Source: CAZROT01 sp964601895
GTDB lineage: Bacteria; Pseudomonadota; Gammaproteobacteria; Enterobacterales; Enterobacteriaceae
Length of the DNA: 64,000 nucleotides
Assembly (NCBI GenBank): GCA_964601895.1
Contig: CAZROT010000005.1
Location: 191,050-255,049, forward strand
Reading direction: 5' to 3'
Positions within the stretch are counted from its first letter, which is position 1, and the number at the start of each line of letters is the position of its first letter. A program made the translations under genes and the position numbers. The notes beneath the pieces are model-generated. The model made no database searches, was not told the DNA's origin, and saw nothing but the letters and a program-made list of their open reading frames with translations. Positions 21,261 to 31,132 of the stretch are shown here, piece by piece.

Positions 21261-21962
21261 TCAGCTCATTCTGGTTTTTTGTAAAATCTGATAGAGCAAT
21301 TCCGCATGCTGCCAGTCTTCCAGTGTGTCAATATCCTGCACCAGCTGGCGAGGCAGCTGGATAGGAATGGAAAGCGGTGAATACATCACTTCCTCATTTA
21401 ACCAGGCATGGCTTTTTCCCCAGTAAAATTGCCCGGCATCGTGAAAGGCAGGCTCAAGATCCTGCGAACGCGTCATGTAATACTCAGGGTAAAACATCCT
21501 CAGACCGTCATCAGTTAAGGTAAAGGCACGCTGTATAGGAGAAGTATAAGAAGTTACTGAAAATGAAAATGATTTATCTGTACGACTGGATAATTCCTGC
21601 CAACCTTTTTGTAAATATCCCCTTTGCAACAGCGGTGCTGTGGCATAAATACAACAGCTATAATCCGGCAGGGTACTTTTTTCTGCCAGAAAATTTACTG
21701 CATTCGCCATCACCGCAGCGGTACCGGTATAATTATCCGCCAGTGTTTTGGGTCGTAAAAAAGGAACCTGTGCGCCATAGCTTCGCGCCACTTCTGCAAT
21801 TTCTTTATCATCCGTACTGACGATTACCTGATCGAACAGCTGGCTTTGTAAAGCAGCTTGAATCGAATACGCAATAATGGGTTGCCCGCAAAAAGGGCGG
21901 ATATTTTTACGTGGAATACGCTGGCTACCGCCACGCGCAGGAATAATGGCAACAGCACTCAT
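21261..21962 (-). CDS. pseF: Pseudaminic acid cytidylyltransferase
   Basis: PseF activates pseudaminic acid with CTP to CMP-pseudaminic acid, the donor for glycosyltransferases. The nucleotidyltransferase motif IIPARGGSQRIPRKN (residues 6-20) and the downstream VSTDDKEIA and QDIDTLEDW motifs are clear. The length of 233 residues is normal. It overlaps pseC by four bases and is followed closely by pseG. Confidence 0.93.
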   Translation of the reverse strand: MSAVAIIPARGGSQRIPRKNIRPFCGQPIIAYSIQAALQSQLFDQVIVSTDDKEIAEVARSYGAQVPFLRPKTLADNYTGTAAVMANAVNFLAEKSTLPDYSCCIYATAPLLQRGYLQKGWQELSSRTDKSFSFSVTSYTSPIQRAFTLTDDGLRMFYPEYYMTRSQDLEPAFHDAGQFYWGKSHAWLNEEVMYSPLSIPIQLPRQLVQDIDTLEDWQHAELLYQILQKTRMS

Positions 21963-23128
21963 GACAAAGATTTCCGTACAGAGCTAATAACATGATCCTG
22001 CTCTTCATGCGATAGCGCAGCATGCATGGGTAAACTGATGGCACAGTCGTAATAACGTTCAGCTTCAGGAAAATCACCTGCTGAAAATCCCAGACGGCGG
22101 TAATAGGGGTGGAGATGAACCGGAATATAGTGCACATTCACTTCGATGCTGGCAGCACGCAGCTCATCAAATATTTCCCTGCGCGTTTTACTGATTTTAT
22201 CCTGCTGCAGGCGAATCACATACAGATGCCAAGCAGATTGAATATGGTCATCTGCCACTGGCAGGGTGAGCGGCAGGTCAGAAAACGCTTCCTGATAGCA
22301 CTCAACCCGTTCCCTGCGGCGTGCTAAAAATGCATCCAGGCGCATCAGCTGCGATAATCCCAGAGCAGCCTGAATATCAGTTAAACGATAATTAAAACCC
22401 AGCTCCTGCATCTGGTAATACCAGGGACCATGGCTGTCCTGATCCATTTTTTGTGCATCACGCATGACGCCATGGCTGCGCAAACTGCGCAGCTGCTGAC
22501 TTAATCGTTCTGAATTAGTCAGTATGGCACCACCCTCTGCAGTAGTGATAATTTTAACGGGATGAAAACTGAACACTGTCATGTCGGCAAAGACACCACA
22601 GCCCACAGGCTGCCCTTGATAGCTAGCGCCCAGTGCATGAGAGGCATCTTCAATGACAGTAAATTGATACTCTTCTGCCAGTGAGTGGATACCTTCCATT
22701 TCACACGAGCGGCCGGAAAATGCCACAGCAACTACGATTTTAGGCAACCTGTTGTCTTTCCTGGCCTGCTCCAATTTTTTCTTTAACTTGACAACATCCA
22801 TATTTAATGTACGCACATCAATATCGACAAAATCAACATCTGCACCACAATAGCGTGCGCAATTAGCAGAGGCGACAAAGGTATTCGGGCTGGTCCATAA
22901 CCAGTCTCCTTCACTTAACCCTGCTGCCAGACAGGCCAAATGTAGCGCGGAGGTTGCACTGTTACAGGCAATGGCATGCTTTGCTGCACAGCGTGCTGAA
23001 AGGGCAGCCTCAAAATCAATTACTGCAGGCCCCTGAGTGAGAAAATCGGATTGCAGAATAGCGACTACAGACGCAATATCCTCTTGCGAAATACTCTGAC
23101 TCCCGTAGCGAATTAAGCCAGGCTTCAT
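21959..23128 (-). CDS. pseC: UDP-4-amino-4,6-dideoxy-N-acetyl-beta-L-altrosamine transaminase
   Basis: This is a PLP-dependent DegT/DnrJ/EryC1 aminotransferase that aminates the PseB product at C4 using glutamate. The 389 residues contain the phosphate-binding and fold motifs NSATSALHLA, the PLP-contacting EDASHALGA and the Schiff-base lysine in SFHPVKIITTAEGG. It overlaps pseB and pseF by four bases each, so the three are translated as a unit. Confidence 0.94.
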   Translation of the reverse strand: MKPGLIRYGSQSISQEDIASVVAILQSDFLTQGPAVIDFEAALSARCAAKHAIACNSATSALHLACLAAGLSEGDWLWTSPNTFVASANCARYCGADVDFVDIDVRTLNMDVVKLKKKLEQARKDNRLPKIVVAVAFSGRSCEMEGIHSLAEEYQFTVIEDASHALGASYQGQPVGCGVFADMTVFSFHPVKIITTAEGGAILTNSERLSQQLRSLRSHGVMRDAQKMDQDSHGPWYYQMQELGFNYRLTDIQAALGLSQLMRLDAFLARRRERVECYQEAFSDLPLTLPVADDHIQSAWHLYVIRLQQDKISKTRREIFDELRAASIEVNVHYIPVHLHPYYRRLGFSAGDFPEAERYYDCAISLPMHAALSHEEQDHVISSVRKSLS

Positions 23129-24120
23129 AATGCAACCTGTTGCAGGTTACGTAGTTCTTCCACACCTAAAAAATGCGGATTACTGTCTGAGCTGTAATGA
23201 AATCCTTCCGTTACTAATTTTCCGCCTTCACCTGAAGCGTTGTGCGCATAATCACGGGATATTGAAAACTGTGTGGCAGGTGCGATGACGTAATGATCAT
23301 CAAACTCATAAGTATGGAAGCTGTTATCACTGGAAATCATGATTTCATGCAGTTTTTCTCCAGGTCGGATACCAATAATATGGTGATCCAACTCTGGCGC
23401 CATGGCACTGGCTACATCAACCATTCGGGCAGACGGTATTTTGGGTATAAATAATTCTCCGCCCTGCATACGAGAAAAACTCTGTATAACAAAATTGACA
23501 CCCTGTGTCAGGGTTATCCAGAAACGCGTCATACGCACATCAGTAATTGGCAGGCTTCTGGCCTGTTCACTGATAAGCTTTTTAAATAAAGGAATTACTG
23601 ATCCACGTGAGCCCATGACATTGCCATACCTTACGACGGCAAAACGCGATGGATTTTTACCCACGATGTTATTGGCTGCAATGAATAATTTGTCAGATAA
23701 CAGCTTGGTGGCGCCATACAAATTAACGGGATTAGCCGCCTTGTCGGTTGAAAGTGCAACGACTTTTTTTACATTATTTTCAATTGCAGCATGAATGACA
23801 TTTTCTGCGCCCAGCACATTGGTGCGAATGCATTCCATTGGATTGTATTCAGCCGTTGGTACCTGCTTTAGCGCCGCTGCATGCACCACCAGATCCACAC
23901 CACGCATGGCCCGACTTAACCTTTCTTCATCACGCACATCGCCCAGAAAATAACGCATGGCAGGGCTGGAGAATTCCGCCTGCATTTCAAACTGCTTTAA
24001 TTCATCACGGGAAAAAACGATCAGGCGCTCCGGTTGATACTGATTCAGCAGAGTACGAATAAAATGGCAACCAAACGAGCCTGTTCCCCCGGTAACTAAA
24101 ATCGATTTGCCATTAAACAT
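23125..24120 (-). CDS. pseB: UDP-N-acetylglucosamine 4,6-dehydratase (inverting) PseB
   Basis: PseB performs the first step of pseudaminic acid synthesis, 4,6-dehydration with C5 inversion of UDP-GlcNAc. It is a short-chain dehydrogenase/extended SDR of 331 residues with NADP motif VTGGTGSFG (residues 9-17), the LSTDKAANPVNLYGATK catalytic segment and YGNVMGSRGS. It is the first gene of the tightly overlapping pseB-pseC-pseF-pseG-formyltransferase run. Its first 19 codons and upstream region are duplicated at 25273-25475. Confidence 0.95.
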   Translation of the reverse strand: MFNGKSILVTGGTGSFGCHFIRTLLNQYQPERLIVFSRDELKQFEMQAEFSSPAMRYFLGDVRDEERLSRAMRGVDLVVHAAALKQVPTAEYNPMECIRTNVLGAENVIHAAIENNVKKVVALSTDKAANPVNLYGATKLLSDKLFIAANNIVGKNPSRFAVVRYGNVMGSRGSVIPLFKKLISEQARSLPITDVRMTRFWITLTQGVNFVIQSFSRMQGGELFIPKIPSARMVDVASAMAPELDHHIIGIRPGEKLHEIMISSDNSFHTYEFDDHYVIAPATQFSISRDYAHNASGEGGKLVTEGFHYSSDSNPHFLGVEELRNLQQVAL

Positions 24121-24277
24121 AATTAATTCATCATTTATTAACCATATTGAAAATTATGGCAGCGATACCAAGTAACTAAAATGATAATTAAAGCAGCTTA
24201 TATCTGCTATTTCATTGAATGAGTCAGGAGATAAAACAAGGCATGATCGGCTTAATCACACAACGCAGAAGCAAGTA
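24063..24277. repeat. Direct repeat copy 1 (pseB 5' end, spacer, methyltransferase 3' end)
   Basis: This stretch includes pseB codons 1-19, the spacer and the last codons of the upstream methyltransferase gene. It recurs with obvious but imperfect similarity at 25273-25475. The two copies flank the methyltransferase gene. Confidence 0.85.
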
Positions 24278-25178
24278 TGGCAGCATTTGATCTTAATATG
24301 GGTATTGATTTCAGAATGGGGAAACACAGTCCGGTTTCTTTTGAAAAATAGAATTCATCAATTTTTTCTAATGGCTTATTAGTTCCTGGTACCGAAAAGA
24401 TACCGTTTCTATTTACGTTAATATTAAATTTTTCAGTTTGTAAAAGTTGGGGGGGGGTAATAACAAAGCAAACTGTTGGATTAAGTGGATTGCCTGTATT
24501 TTGTATTCTTATTTTATCAAGAAGCTTACCGCCCAGCTTTTGAACTACCCCATCCATATTTTTTATATAACCAAGTCTGTCCATCCGCTGTTTACCTTCT
24601 TCCGTGTTTATTTCATAACAAGGCTCAAAAAGAACCAGCTTATTAAGAATTATTCTAAATAACTCAGACAGTAACTCGCTTAATTTTCCTCCGTTAGGCT
24701 CCAGGGCATGGCTTGATATGGTGATGTTGACTGACTTATCCATGCAGGGTATTTCGCCAATGTCGCCTGCAAATAGTGTAAGTTTTTGAAAATCACTGTG
24801 CATTACTCTCTTAGCGTAAGAAAATCCCTTGTATAATCGTGACCAGCTAATGTCAAATGCAAAGATATTTTGTGGTTTATGCTTAAGCTGTTGGATAAGG
24901 AGGCTCAGTGTTGTACATTCTCCCGTGCCGATGTCCAGAATGGAATCGTGCTGGCTGATATGATCATTGAGAATAGCAGCTAGTTCAGTTGAGTATAAAA
25001 AGCCTTGGGTTGGATTCTTTTCAAGCTGATTAATGTAAGTTCCTGCCTGTAAATCGTAGGCAACTTCAATAATTTCAGCTGTATTATTTGCAATATTCTT
25101 CTGCTGACGCAGCAACTCTGTGATATTCTTACCTTCTGAATACGCCTGTTTTGCTGACATAATATCAAAATATTTCAA
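24252..25178 (-). CDS. SAM-dependent methyltransferase-like protein, inserted in the pse cluster
   Basis: A 308-residue protein. Residues 90-200 carry a class I methyltransferase core (motif I SILDIGTGECTTLSLLI, acidic AFDISWSRLYKG, then AGDIGEIPCMDKSVNITIS). The C-terminal part (PILKSIPILRSNAAILASAL) resembles the Trm112-like tail seen in some sugar-cluster methyltransferases. The gene lies between glf and pseB and is bracketed by a roughly 200-base direct repeat, so its present arrangement arose by duplication or recombination. Substrate unknown. Confidence 0.65.
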   Translation of the reverse strand: MKYFDIMSAKQAYSEGKNITELLRQQKNIANNTAEIIEVAYDLQAGTYINQLEKNPTQGFLYSTELAAILNDHISQHDSILDIGTGECTTLSLLIQQLKHKPQNIFAFDISWSRLYKGFSYAKRVMHSDFQKLTLFAGDIGEIPCMDKSVNITISSHALEPNGGKLSELLSELFRIILNKLVLFEPCYEINTEEGKQRMDRLGYIKNMDGVVQKLGGKLLDKIRIQNTGNPLNPTVCFVITPPQLLQTEKFNINVNRNGIFSVPGTNKPLEKIDEFYFSKETGLCFPILKSIPILRSNAAILASALCD

Positions 25179-25272
25179 TTTTTTTATCCATTCTAGTTAT
25201 TTACTGTTTGCAGGGTGGCACCATAATATATCCTGAAACAAAAACCTGTCCCTCTTCAGCAGAATATAAATG

Positions 25273-25475
25273 AATGGCAACCAAACGAGCCTGTTCCCCG
25301 GTAACTAAAATCGATTTGCCATTAAACATAATTAATTCATCATACTGAAAATTATGGCAGTGATGCCAGATAGCCAAAATGATAATTAAAGCAGGTAATA
25401 TCTGCTATTTCATTGAATGAGTCTGGAGATAAAATAAGACATGATCAGCTTAATCATTCAGCCTAGAAGCAAGTA
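25273..25475. repeat. Direct repeat copy 2, with truncated pseB start
   Basis: This is a degraded second copy of 24063-24277. It contains a pseB fragment with one C missing from a C5 run (frameshift), a small deletion in the spacer and scattered substitutions. It ends in a remnant of the 3' end of a methyltransferase gene, just after glf in reading direction. It has no coding capacity of its own. Confidence 0.85.
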
Positions 25476-25520
25476 GTTATATTTTATTTTAGTAAAGTCA
25501 TTCTCTTCCCGAAAAAATAC

Positions 25521-26961
<1,441 letters not shown>

Positions 26962-27654
26962 TTATATAATACGTATTGATACTTGCTGGTGATTATTCAC
27001 AAAACCAAGGTATTCATAAGATATGTCATATTGATTACAAAATTGCTTCCAGGCAAGAAATTCATGTTGCTGCCAGCCCGGATAATTAAAATACTCATCA
27101 AAACAAATAACACTCCCAGGTTTCAAATATTGCCCGCAATTTTCAAAAATCGTACGGGTACTACTATAAAGATCACAATCAACATGAATAAAGGCTATGT
27201 TGCTATTCTGATTTTTTATAAACTGTGGGAGTGTATCCTCATAAAGGCCCACAATCAGCTCGCAATTATCACGCACTGGAGGAGGCTCTACCATACTAAA
27301 TGTGCCTTTTTCGAAACCTGTTCGCCATGTCTCTGGTAAACCTGAAAATACATCGAATCCATAAATTTTCTTATTATTTTTCAAACCTGCTATGTGATTA
27401 ATAGTACGTCCGGAAGCAACTCCAAACTCAAGATATAAACCTTCAGCTTCTACATGATTAAGAGCAAAAGCTAATTGATCGAGATCATTATTAAAACTTG
27501 CAGCTTTAAGCATATTTTGTTGATAGTAACGCGCTGATTCAAATGCTGCATCAATTTCTGCAAAATGCAGTATATCAAGAATACCACCAGTTTTTTTAAA
27601 TACTGAATATTGGATAAGTTTAATAAAATCCATTTGATCTACGCTAAGTGTCAT
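26962..27654 (-). CDS. TylF/MycF-family O-methyltransferase
   Basis: A 230-residue protein resembling macrocin-O-methyltransferase (TylF/MycF). The SAM-binding motif is LYLEFGVASGRTINHIA (around residue 73), the metal/substrate region HVDCDLYSSTRTIFEN (around 157) and CFDEYFNYPGW follow. Members often methylate sugar hydroxyls on surface glycans or macrolides and need Mg2+. It lies between glf and the upstream glycosyltransferase-like gene on the same strand. Confidence 0.8.
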   Translation of the reverse strand: MTLSVDQMDFIKLIQYSVFKKTGGILDILHFAEIDAAFESARYYQQNMLKAASFNNDLDQLAFALNHVEAEGLYLEFGVASGRTINHIAGLKNNKKIYGFDVFSGLPETWRTGFEKGTFSMVEPPPVRDNCELIVGLYEDTLPQFIKNQNSNIAFIHVDCDLYSSTRTIFENCGQYLKPGSVICFDEYFNYPGWQQHEFLAWKQFCNQYDISYEYLGFVNNHQQVSIRII

Positions 27655-27692
27655 ATGATATATCTTTCCTTATTTTATATAAATACTTAAAT

Positions 27693-28931
27693 TCAAGCCA
27701 ATTGTTCATACATTTTCAATATTTTTTCAGTATTTAGTATTTCATCTTGTTTGTAAAATGATAAATGAGAAACCAAAAATTGGTTATAGATATATTTATC
27801 AAAATAAAAAAATGAAGGAATTAATACTGAAATAATTTGCTCATCATCAAGTGATTTTGTTGCAAGATACATTATATTTATCATTAACATAACTTCATAT
27901 TTAAATCCTATAAAATTTATAGAAAATCTATCATTACGTGGTAGTTTTGTTAGCATTGGCTGAAATGTGGCTTTATTCAAGATTTGCTGTATATTAGATA
28001 CAAAGTAATTATGTAGTTTTTCGCATAAATCTGCATTACCCCATAGTTCACCACAAAATCCATTTGCAGGATATTCAAAATTAAACTCACTGTATGGTAA
28101 TAATTCATTTTTTAATTGATAATAGGCACAAACCCCATTATTAATAATATTCGCAGATATAATTTTCAATTTATCAGATTTCTCAATTTCATTCACGAAT
28201 AAATCAAAAGAATTTGTATCACAGAAAATTATATCATCATCTAATTTAATAAAGCATGTATTAAAATATAAAGAATCTGAATAAAAAGAATACGCTAACC
28301 TGAATCCTTCATAACTTTTCAAACCCGTAGTAAATAAATAAATACCATTATCTTCCTGAAAACGTGTCCATTTTCCTGTAGAGCCATATCCAGTATGTAC
28401 CATTACTTTATTAATTAATGAAGCATTCGTTTTAATCGAAAAGATAGAAGATTGATTAAAATCAATTTTTATTAAACCATCGTTCAATTCAATTAGTATT
28501 TCATTTTTTCCATAGCTATTTAAAATCATACTACTTTCTGCAACAGGAGGTGAATGAGGAATATATTTCCCATCTGTGAAAATCCGTTGAAGTGATTTTG
28601 TATTAGAATATGCACCAAAAACAGCCTCAATAATATTACCGTCATTCATTTCCAGCAATACATGAGCATCATTGTGAGCTTCAACATTAAAATTAATTTT
28701 ATTTGTTATATTTTCTGAAGTTAATATATACTCAATGGAATCTGAACGTGTAATGATAACTTCGTTACTGGAAAATGTTGTTCTTAACCATTTATCATCA
28801 CTTTCTTTCTTTGAAAAATTCCATATATGCCATTCGTCTATTGCTCCTTTTTTAAGCAACTGATTCATGAAGTTTATTTGATTTTTCATTACTAACTGAC
28901 GACCAGCAAAAGTAAAGGCTATTTTTTTCAT
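27693..28931 (-). CDS. Glycosyltransferase-like protein with an inserted FAMeT-like domain
   Basis: A 412-residue protein. Residues 1-60 (KKIAFTFAGRQLVMKNQ...WHIWNFS) and 180-400 look like one GT-A-type glycosyltransferase, with a DxD-like metal motif KLDDDIIFCD at residues 229-238. Between them (about 78-178) is a segment of different character, NVEAHNDAHVLLEMNDGN followed by FGAYSNTKSLQR. This resembles the farnesoic-acid-O-methyltransferase-like (FAMeT) fold, a beta-sandwich thought to bind ligands. The coding DNA is strongly AT-rich. It is the first gene of the leftward glycan cluster. Sugar donor and acceptor are unknown. Confidence 0.6.
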   Translation of the reverse strand: MKKIAFTFAGRQLVMKNQINFMNQLLKKGAIDEWHIWNFSKKESDDKWLRTTFSSNEVIITRSDSIEYILTSENITNKINFNVEAHNDAHVLLEMNDGNIIEAVFGAYSNTKSLQRIFTDGKYIPHSPPVAESSMILNSYGKNEILIELNDGLIKIDFNQSSIFSIKTNASLINKVMVHTGYGSTGKWTRFQEDNGIYLFTTGLKSYEGFRLAYSFYSDSLYFNTCFIKLDDDIIFCDTNSFDLFVNEIEKSDKLKIISANIINNGVCAYYQLKNELLPYSEFNFEYPANGFCGELWGNADLCEKLHNYFVSNIQQILNKATFQPMLTKLPRNDRFSINFIGFKYEVMLMINIMYLATKSLDDEQIISVLIPSFFYFDKYIYNQFLVSHLSFYKQDEILNTEKILKMYEQLA

Positions 28932-29163
28932 TTCAGAAAATTTTATTTAATATATATTAAAAGTTGTAATTGAACTTTAATGTATAATAAAATTACTATA
29001 GAATACATAGCATTAACGACTTTTAAGTTATAACAATTTATTATAAAAAGTCATATGATGATATATACAACTGACTTATTTATAAATTTACTTATAAGAT
29101 TGTATAAAAACTTTCCGAATCTGTTTTCCCTGTAACCATTTACGCTCAAACAGGCTGAATAAT

Positions 29164-29328
29164 TCATGCTAGATCAGCAAACGTATTCACCGCACCATCA
29201 TCAATAATCACCAGCTCGCGCAGGGAAGGAGCATAATCCTGGCGGCGGAACTCGATAACCAGCGCTGAAAGCTCCTTTTGCGTTCCGGGTGCAATACACA
29301 GGCAGGTCAGAAAAGGGGAATCATGCAT
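29164..29328 (-). pseudogene. N-terminal remnant of a family 2 glycosyltransferase
   Basis: A 54-codon frame reads MHDSPFLTCLCIAPGTQKE, then EFRRQDYAPSLRELVIIDDG, the standard beginning of a GT2 glycosyltransferase (strand 1, then the IIDDG nucleotide-binding motif), and stops shortly afterwards. The rest of the gene is gone. It lies at the upstream edge of the glycan cluster on the same strand, so the cluster once was longer. Confidence 0.7.
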
Positions 29329-29500
29329 GATGGTGTTATGGCTTATTCAAATAGTTTTATTAAAAACTAAATAAGCGATGAGCAATAAACAATAGCTATT
29401 TTCTTAAGTTAAGAAGAATTAATAACCCGTTCCAATTAAGTGCCTGTTACGTTCAGCAGGAAATGATTTTTCTGCCATTCCAGGCACAGTAATTTTATCT

Positions 29501-29683
29501 ATGAATAAAGATACCGCCATGCAAGAAGATAGAAAATTTCATTTATATCGTTCACTAAAGGGAAGTTCAACTATGTTTGGCTTTCAATGGATTGCCCTGA
29601 AAGCCGAAGCCTTCACGCGATTTTTTGGCACCCCTGCTTTTCTTGTCAGGCAGAGCGTATCGAAACACTCACAGCTCGCTTAG
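29501..29683 (+). CDS. Small unidentified reading frame
   Basis: A 60-codon frame beginning with ATG and containing a hydrophobic/aromatic stretch (MFGFQWIALKAEAFTRFFG). I do not recognise it. It lies alone between the glycosyltransferase scrap and the toxin-antitoxin pair. It may be a small gene, a remnant or a chance frame. Confidence 0.2.
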   Translation: MNKDTAMQEDRKFHLYRSLKGSSTMFGFQWIALKAEAFTRFFGTPAFLVRQSVSKHSQLA

Positions 29684-29732
29684 TGGAGACCACTGAAAAT
29701 AGTCAATCAGAATAATAACCAGGAACACAGCA

Positions 29733-30158
29733 TCAGGGAGTTTGATGCTTCGACGAAATCGTTACGAGATGCAATCCAGGAAGATCGGAGAAATCTCTGG
29801 CGTTGAGTGTCAGCAGCGCGTATCCGTTCTCGATAGCCTGTGCAGCTATCCACAAATCGTTGTAACGCGGTCTTGGAAATCTACCTGCCAGCCTGACGGC
29901 AGCCGCAAGTAAGCCAAACGCAGCAGCCGTATACCTCGAAACTTCCAATACCGGACGACTCTCTACCTGGCGTAACCAGGCGGATCGCATTGCACGCTCG
30001 GCTGGGTCAGTGCATGCCTCCACACCAAAGCTGAGCTCTCCAAGGGAGATAACTGAAGTGAATACAGGCACGTCACCTGCCGCAGTAGTAACGACTTCAC
30101 GATCTATTTGTCCACAGGCAAGTCCCACCCAGATACAGCTGTCGAAGATCATGCCCAC
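29733..30158 (-). CDS. VapC-like PIN-domain toxin
   Basis: A 141-residue PIN-domain RNase toxin. The acidic active-site set is visible: Asp6 (MIFDSCIWV), Glu41 (SLGELSFGV), Asp101 (YNDLWIAAQA) and Asp122/Asp125 (NARDFSDLPG). It overlaps the upstream antitoxin gene by ten bases. Base composition is clearly richer in GC than the flanking DNA, which suggests acquisition. The frame is uninterrupted, so the toxin is probably functional. Confidence 0.85.
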   Translation of the reverse strand: MGMIFDSCIWVGLACGQIDREVVTTAAGDVPVFTSVISLGELSFGVEACTDPAERAMRSAWLRQVESRPVLEVSRYTAAAFGLLAAAVRLAGRFPRPRYNDLWIAAQAIENGYALLTLNARDFSDLPGLHLVTISSKHQTP

Positions 30159-30406
30159 GGGTCACGCACCATTTCGTCAAAGCCTTCCCTGCTATCTTTG
30201 AGCCAGGCGGCGGCTTGTTCTGACGTAAGCACAGGAAATCTGAGCCCGGTAAGCGCCTGGTGTGCTGTCATGGCTCGTTCCGGCGGTACAATTTTGGCAA
30301 TCATTATGTGATTACGCTTGACAACCATGGTCTCTCCGCGACTGGCAACCTTATCAAGTATCTCGCGGGTATTCCTGGCTAAATCAGTAGCACTAATTGT
30401 TTGCAT
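30149..30406 (-). CDS. Phd/YefM-like antitoxin of the PIN toxin
   Basis: An 85-residue antitoxin. The N-terminal part (ISATDLARNTREILDKVASRGETMVVKRNHIMIAKIVPPE) is a Phd/YefM DNA-binding fold; the C-terminal tail (EQAAAWLKDSREGFDEMVRDPWA) should wrap the PIN toxin. It precedes and overlaps the toxin gene. Antitoxins of this type normally repress their own promoter. Confidence 0.85.
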   Translation of the reverse strand: MQTISATDLARNTREILDKVASRGETMVVKRNHIMIAKIVPPERAMTAHQALTGLRFPVLTSEQAAAWLKDSREGFDEMVRDPWA

Positions 30407-30490
30407 TGCCTCACCTTTTGTATTTTATGTATCAATACATATTATACATTTTAATCACATTAATTTCCAGTTACTGGCAGGTACCGTCGG

Positions 30491-30680
30491 TTGACATCTC
30501 TCCCGCCCTGAATGGCGAGGATTTCTGCTATGTCGAGACCAGAGTCTGAATCATTTCGGTGGATTGCTGCTTTTAACGGACGGCCTGACTGCACCGTTCC
30601 TCCACAGGCAAACGCGGCATGCCGTGGCCGCTAAAATGTTACGAGCACCGTTTACATAGGCATTCGCTGTATATCCGCAT
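30491..30680 (-). pseudogene. C-terminal remnant of an IS605-family TnpB with right-end sequence
   Basis: On the minus strand the sequence reads CGYTANAYVNGARNILAA, then after one frame change ACGGTVQSGRPLK. This is the end of the zinc-ribbon/RuvC part of TnpB (IS200/IS605 OrfB), the RNA-guided nuclease ancestral to Cas12. It ends in a small CGCC/GGCG hairpin and GATGTCAA, typical of the element's right end. Everything upstream is missing, so the element is dead. Confidence 0.75.
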
Positions 30681-30732
30681 ACCGGCCTCATAGCGTATTC
30701 ATTATAATTTGTGAGAAAACCAGCTTCATGGA

Positions 30733-31017
30733 TTATCTGCCTCTTTCTTTCTCCTTATCCTCAACACCAATAAGATTTTTAACCATCCCCTTGCCGGCCT
30801 GCAGTTCAGATATAGAGCCCATCAGATGACGGACATTGGCTGGAGAACGCAGTAACCAGGCAGTCTCTTCTAAAGATTCATAGTCATCCAGAGACATCAG
30901 GATACAGGGTCATCCTTTTCCACGTGTGATCATAATGGGTATTCTGTCGTCAGATGTTTCATTCATCACGGCAGAAAAGTTCTGGCGGGCTTTGGTAAAA
31001 GTCACTGTTTTCATCAT
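30733..31017 (-). pseudogene. yefM: yefM-type antitoxin with an internal stop; yoeB lost
   Basis: A 94-codon frame is colinear with YefM (MKTVTFTKARQNFSAVMNETSDDRIPIMITRGKG, later [27 protein letters not shown]) but is broken by TGA at codon 36 (30910-30912), where family members have the GxPxVLMS segment. Downstream only the first few codons of the YoeB toxin (MKLVFS) remain before unrelated DNA and the TnpB remnant. The toxin loss fits decay of the antitoxin. Known role of the family: neutralising the YoeB mRNA interferase. Confidence 0.8.
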
Positions 31018-31132
31018 TCTTACCTCTTTTATTAAGTTAGCCTGGTAGAAATAGTGCGCTCACTTACCAGGACACCTTTTTGCTGCTATAGAATATATAA
31101 TCCTCTTAATAACATAAAAGGAATAACCTGAT

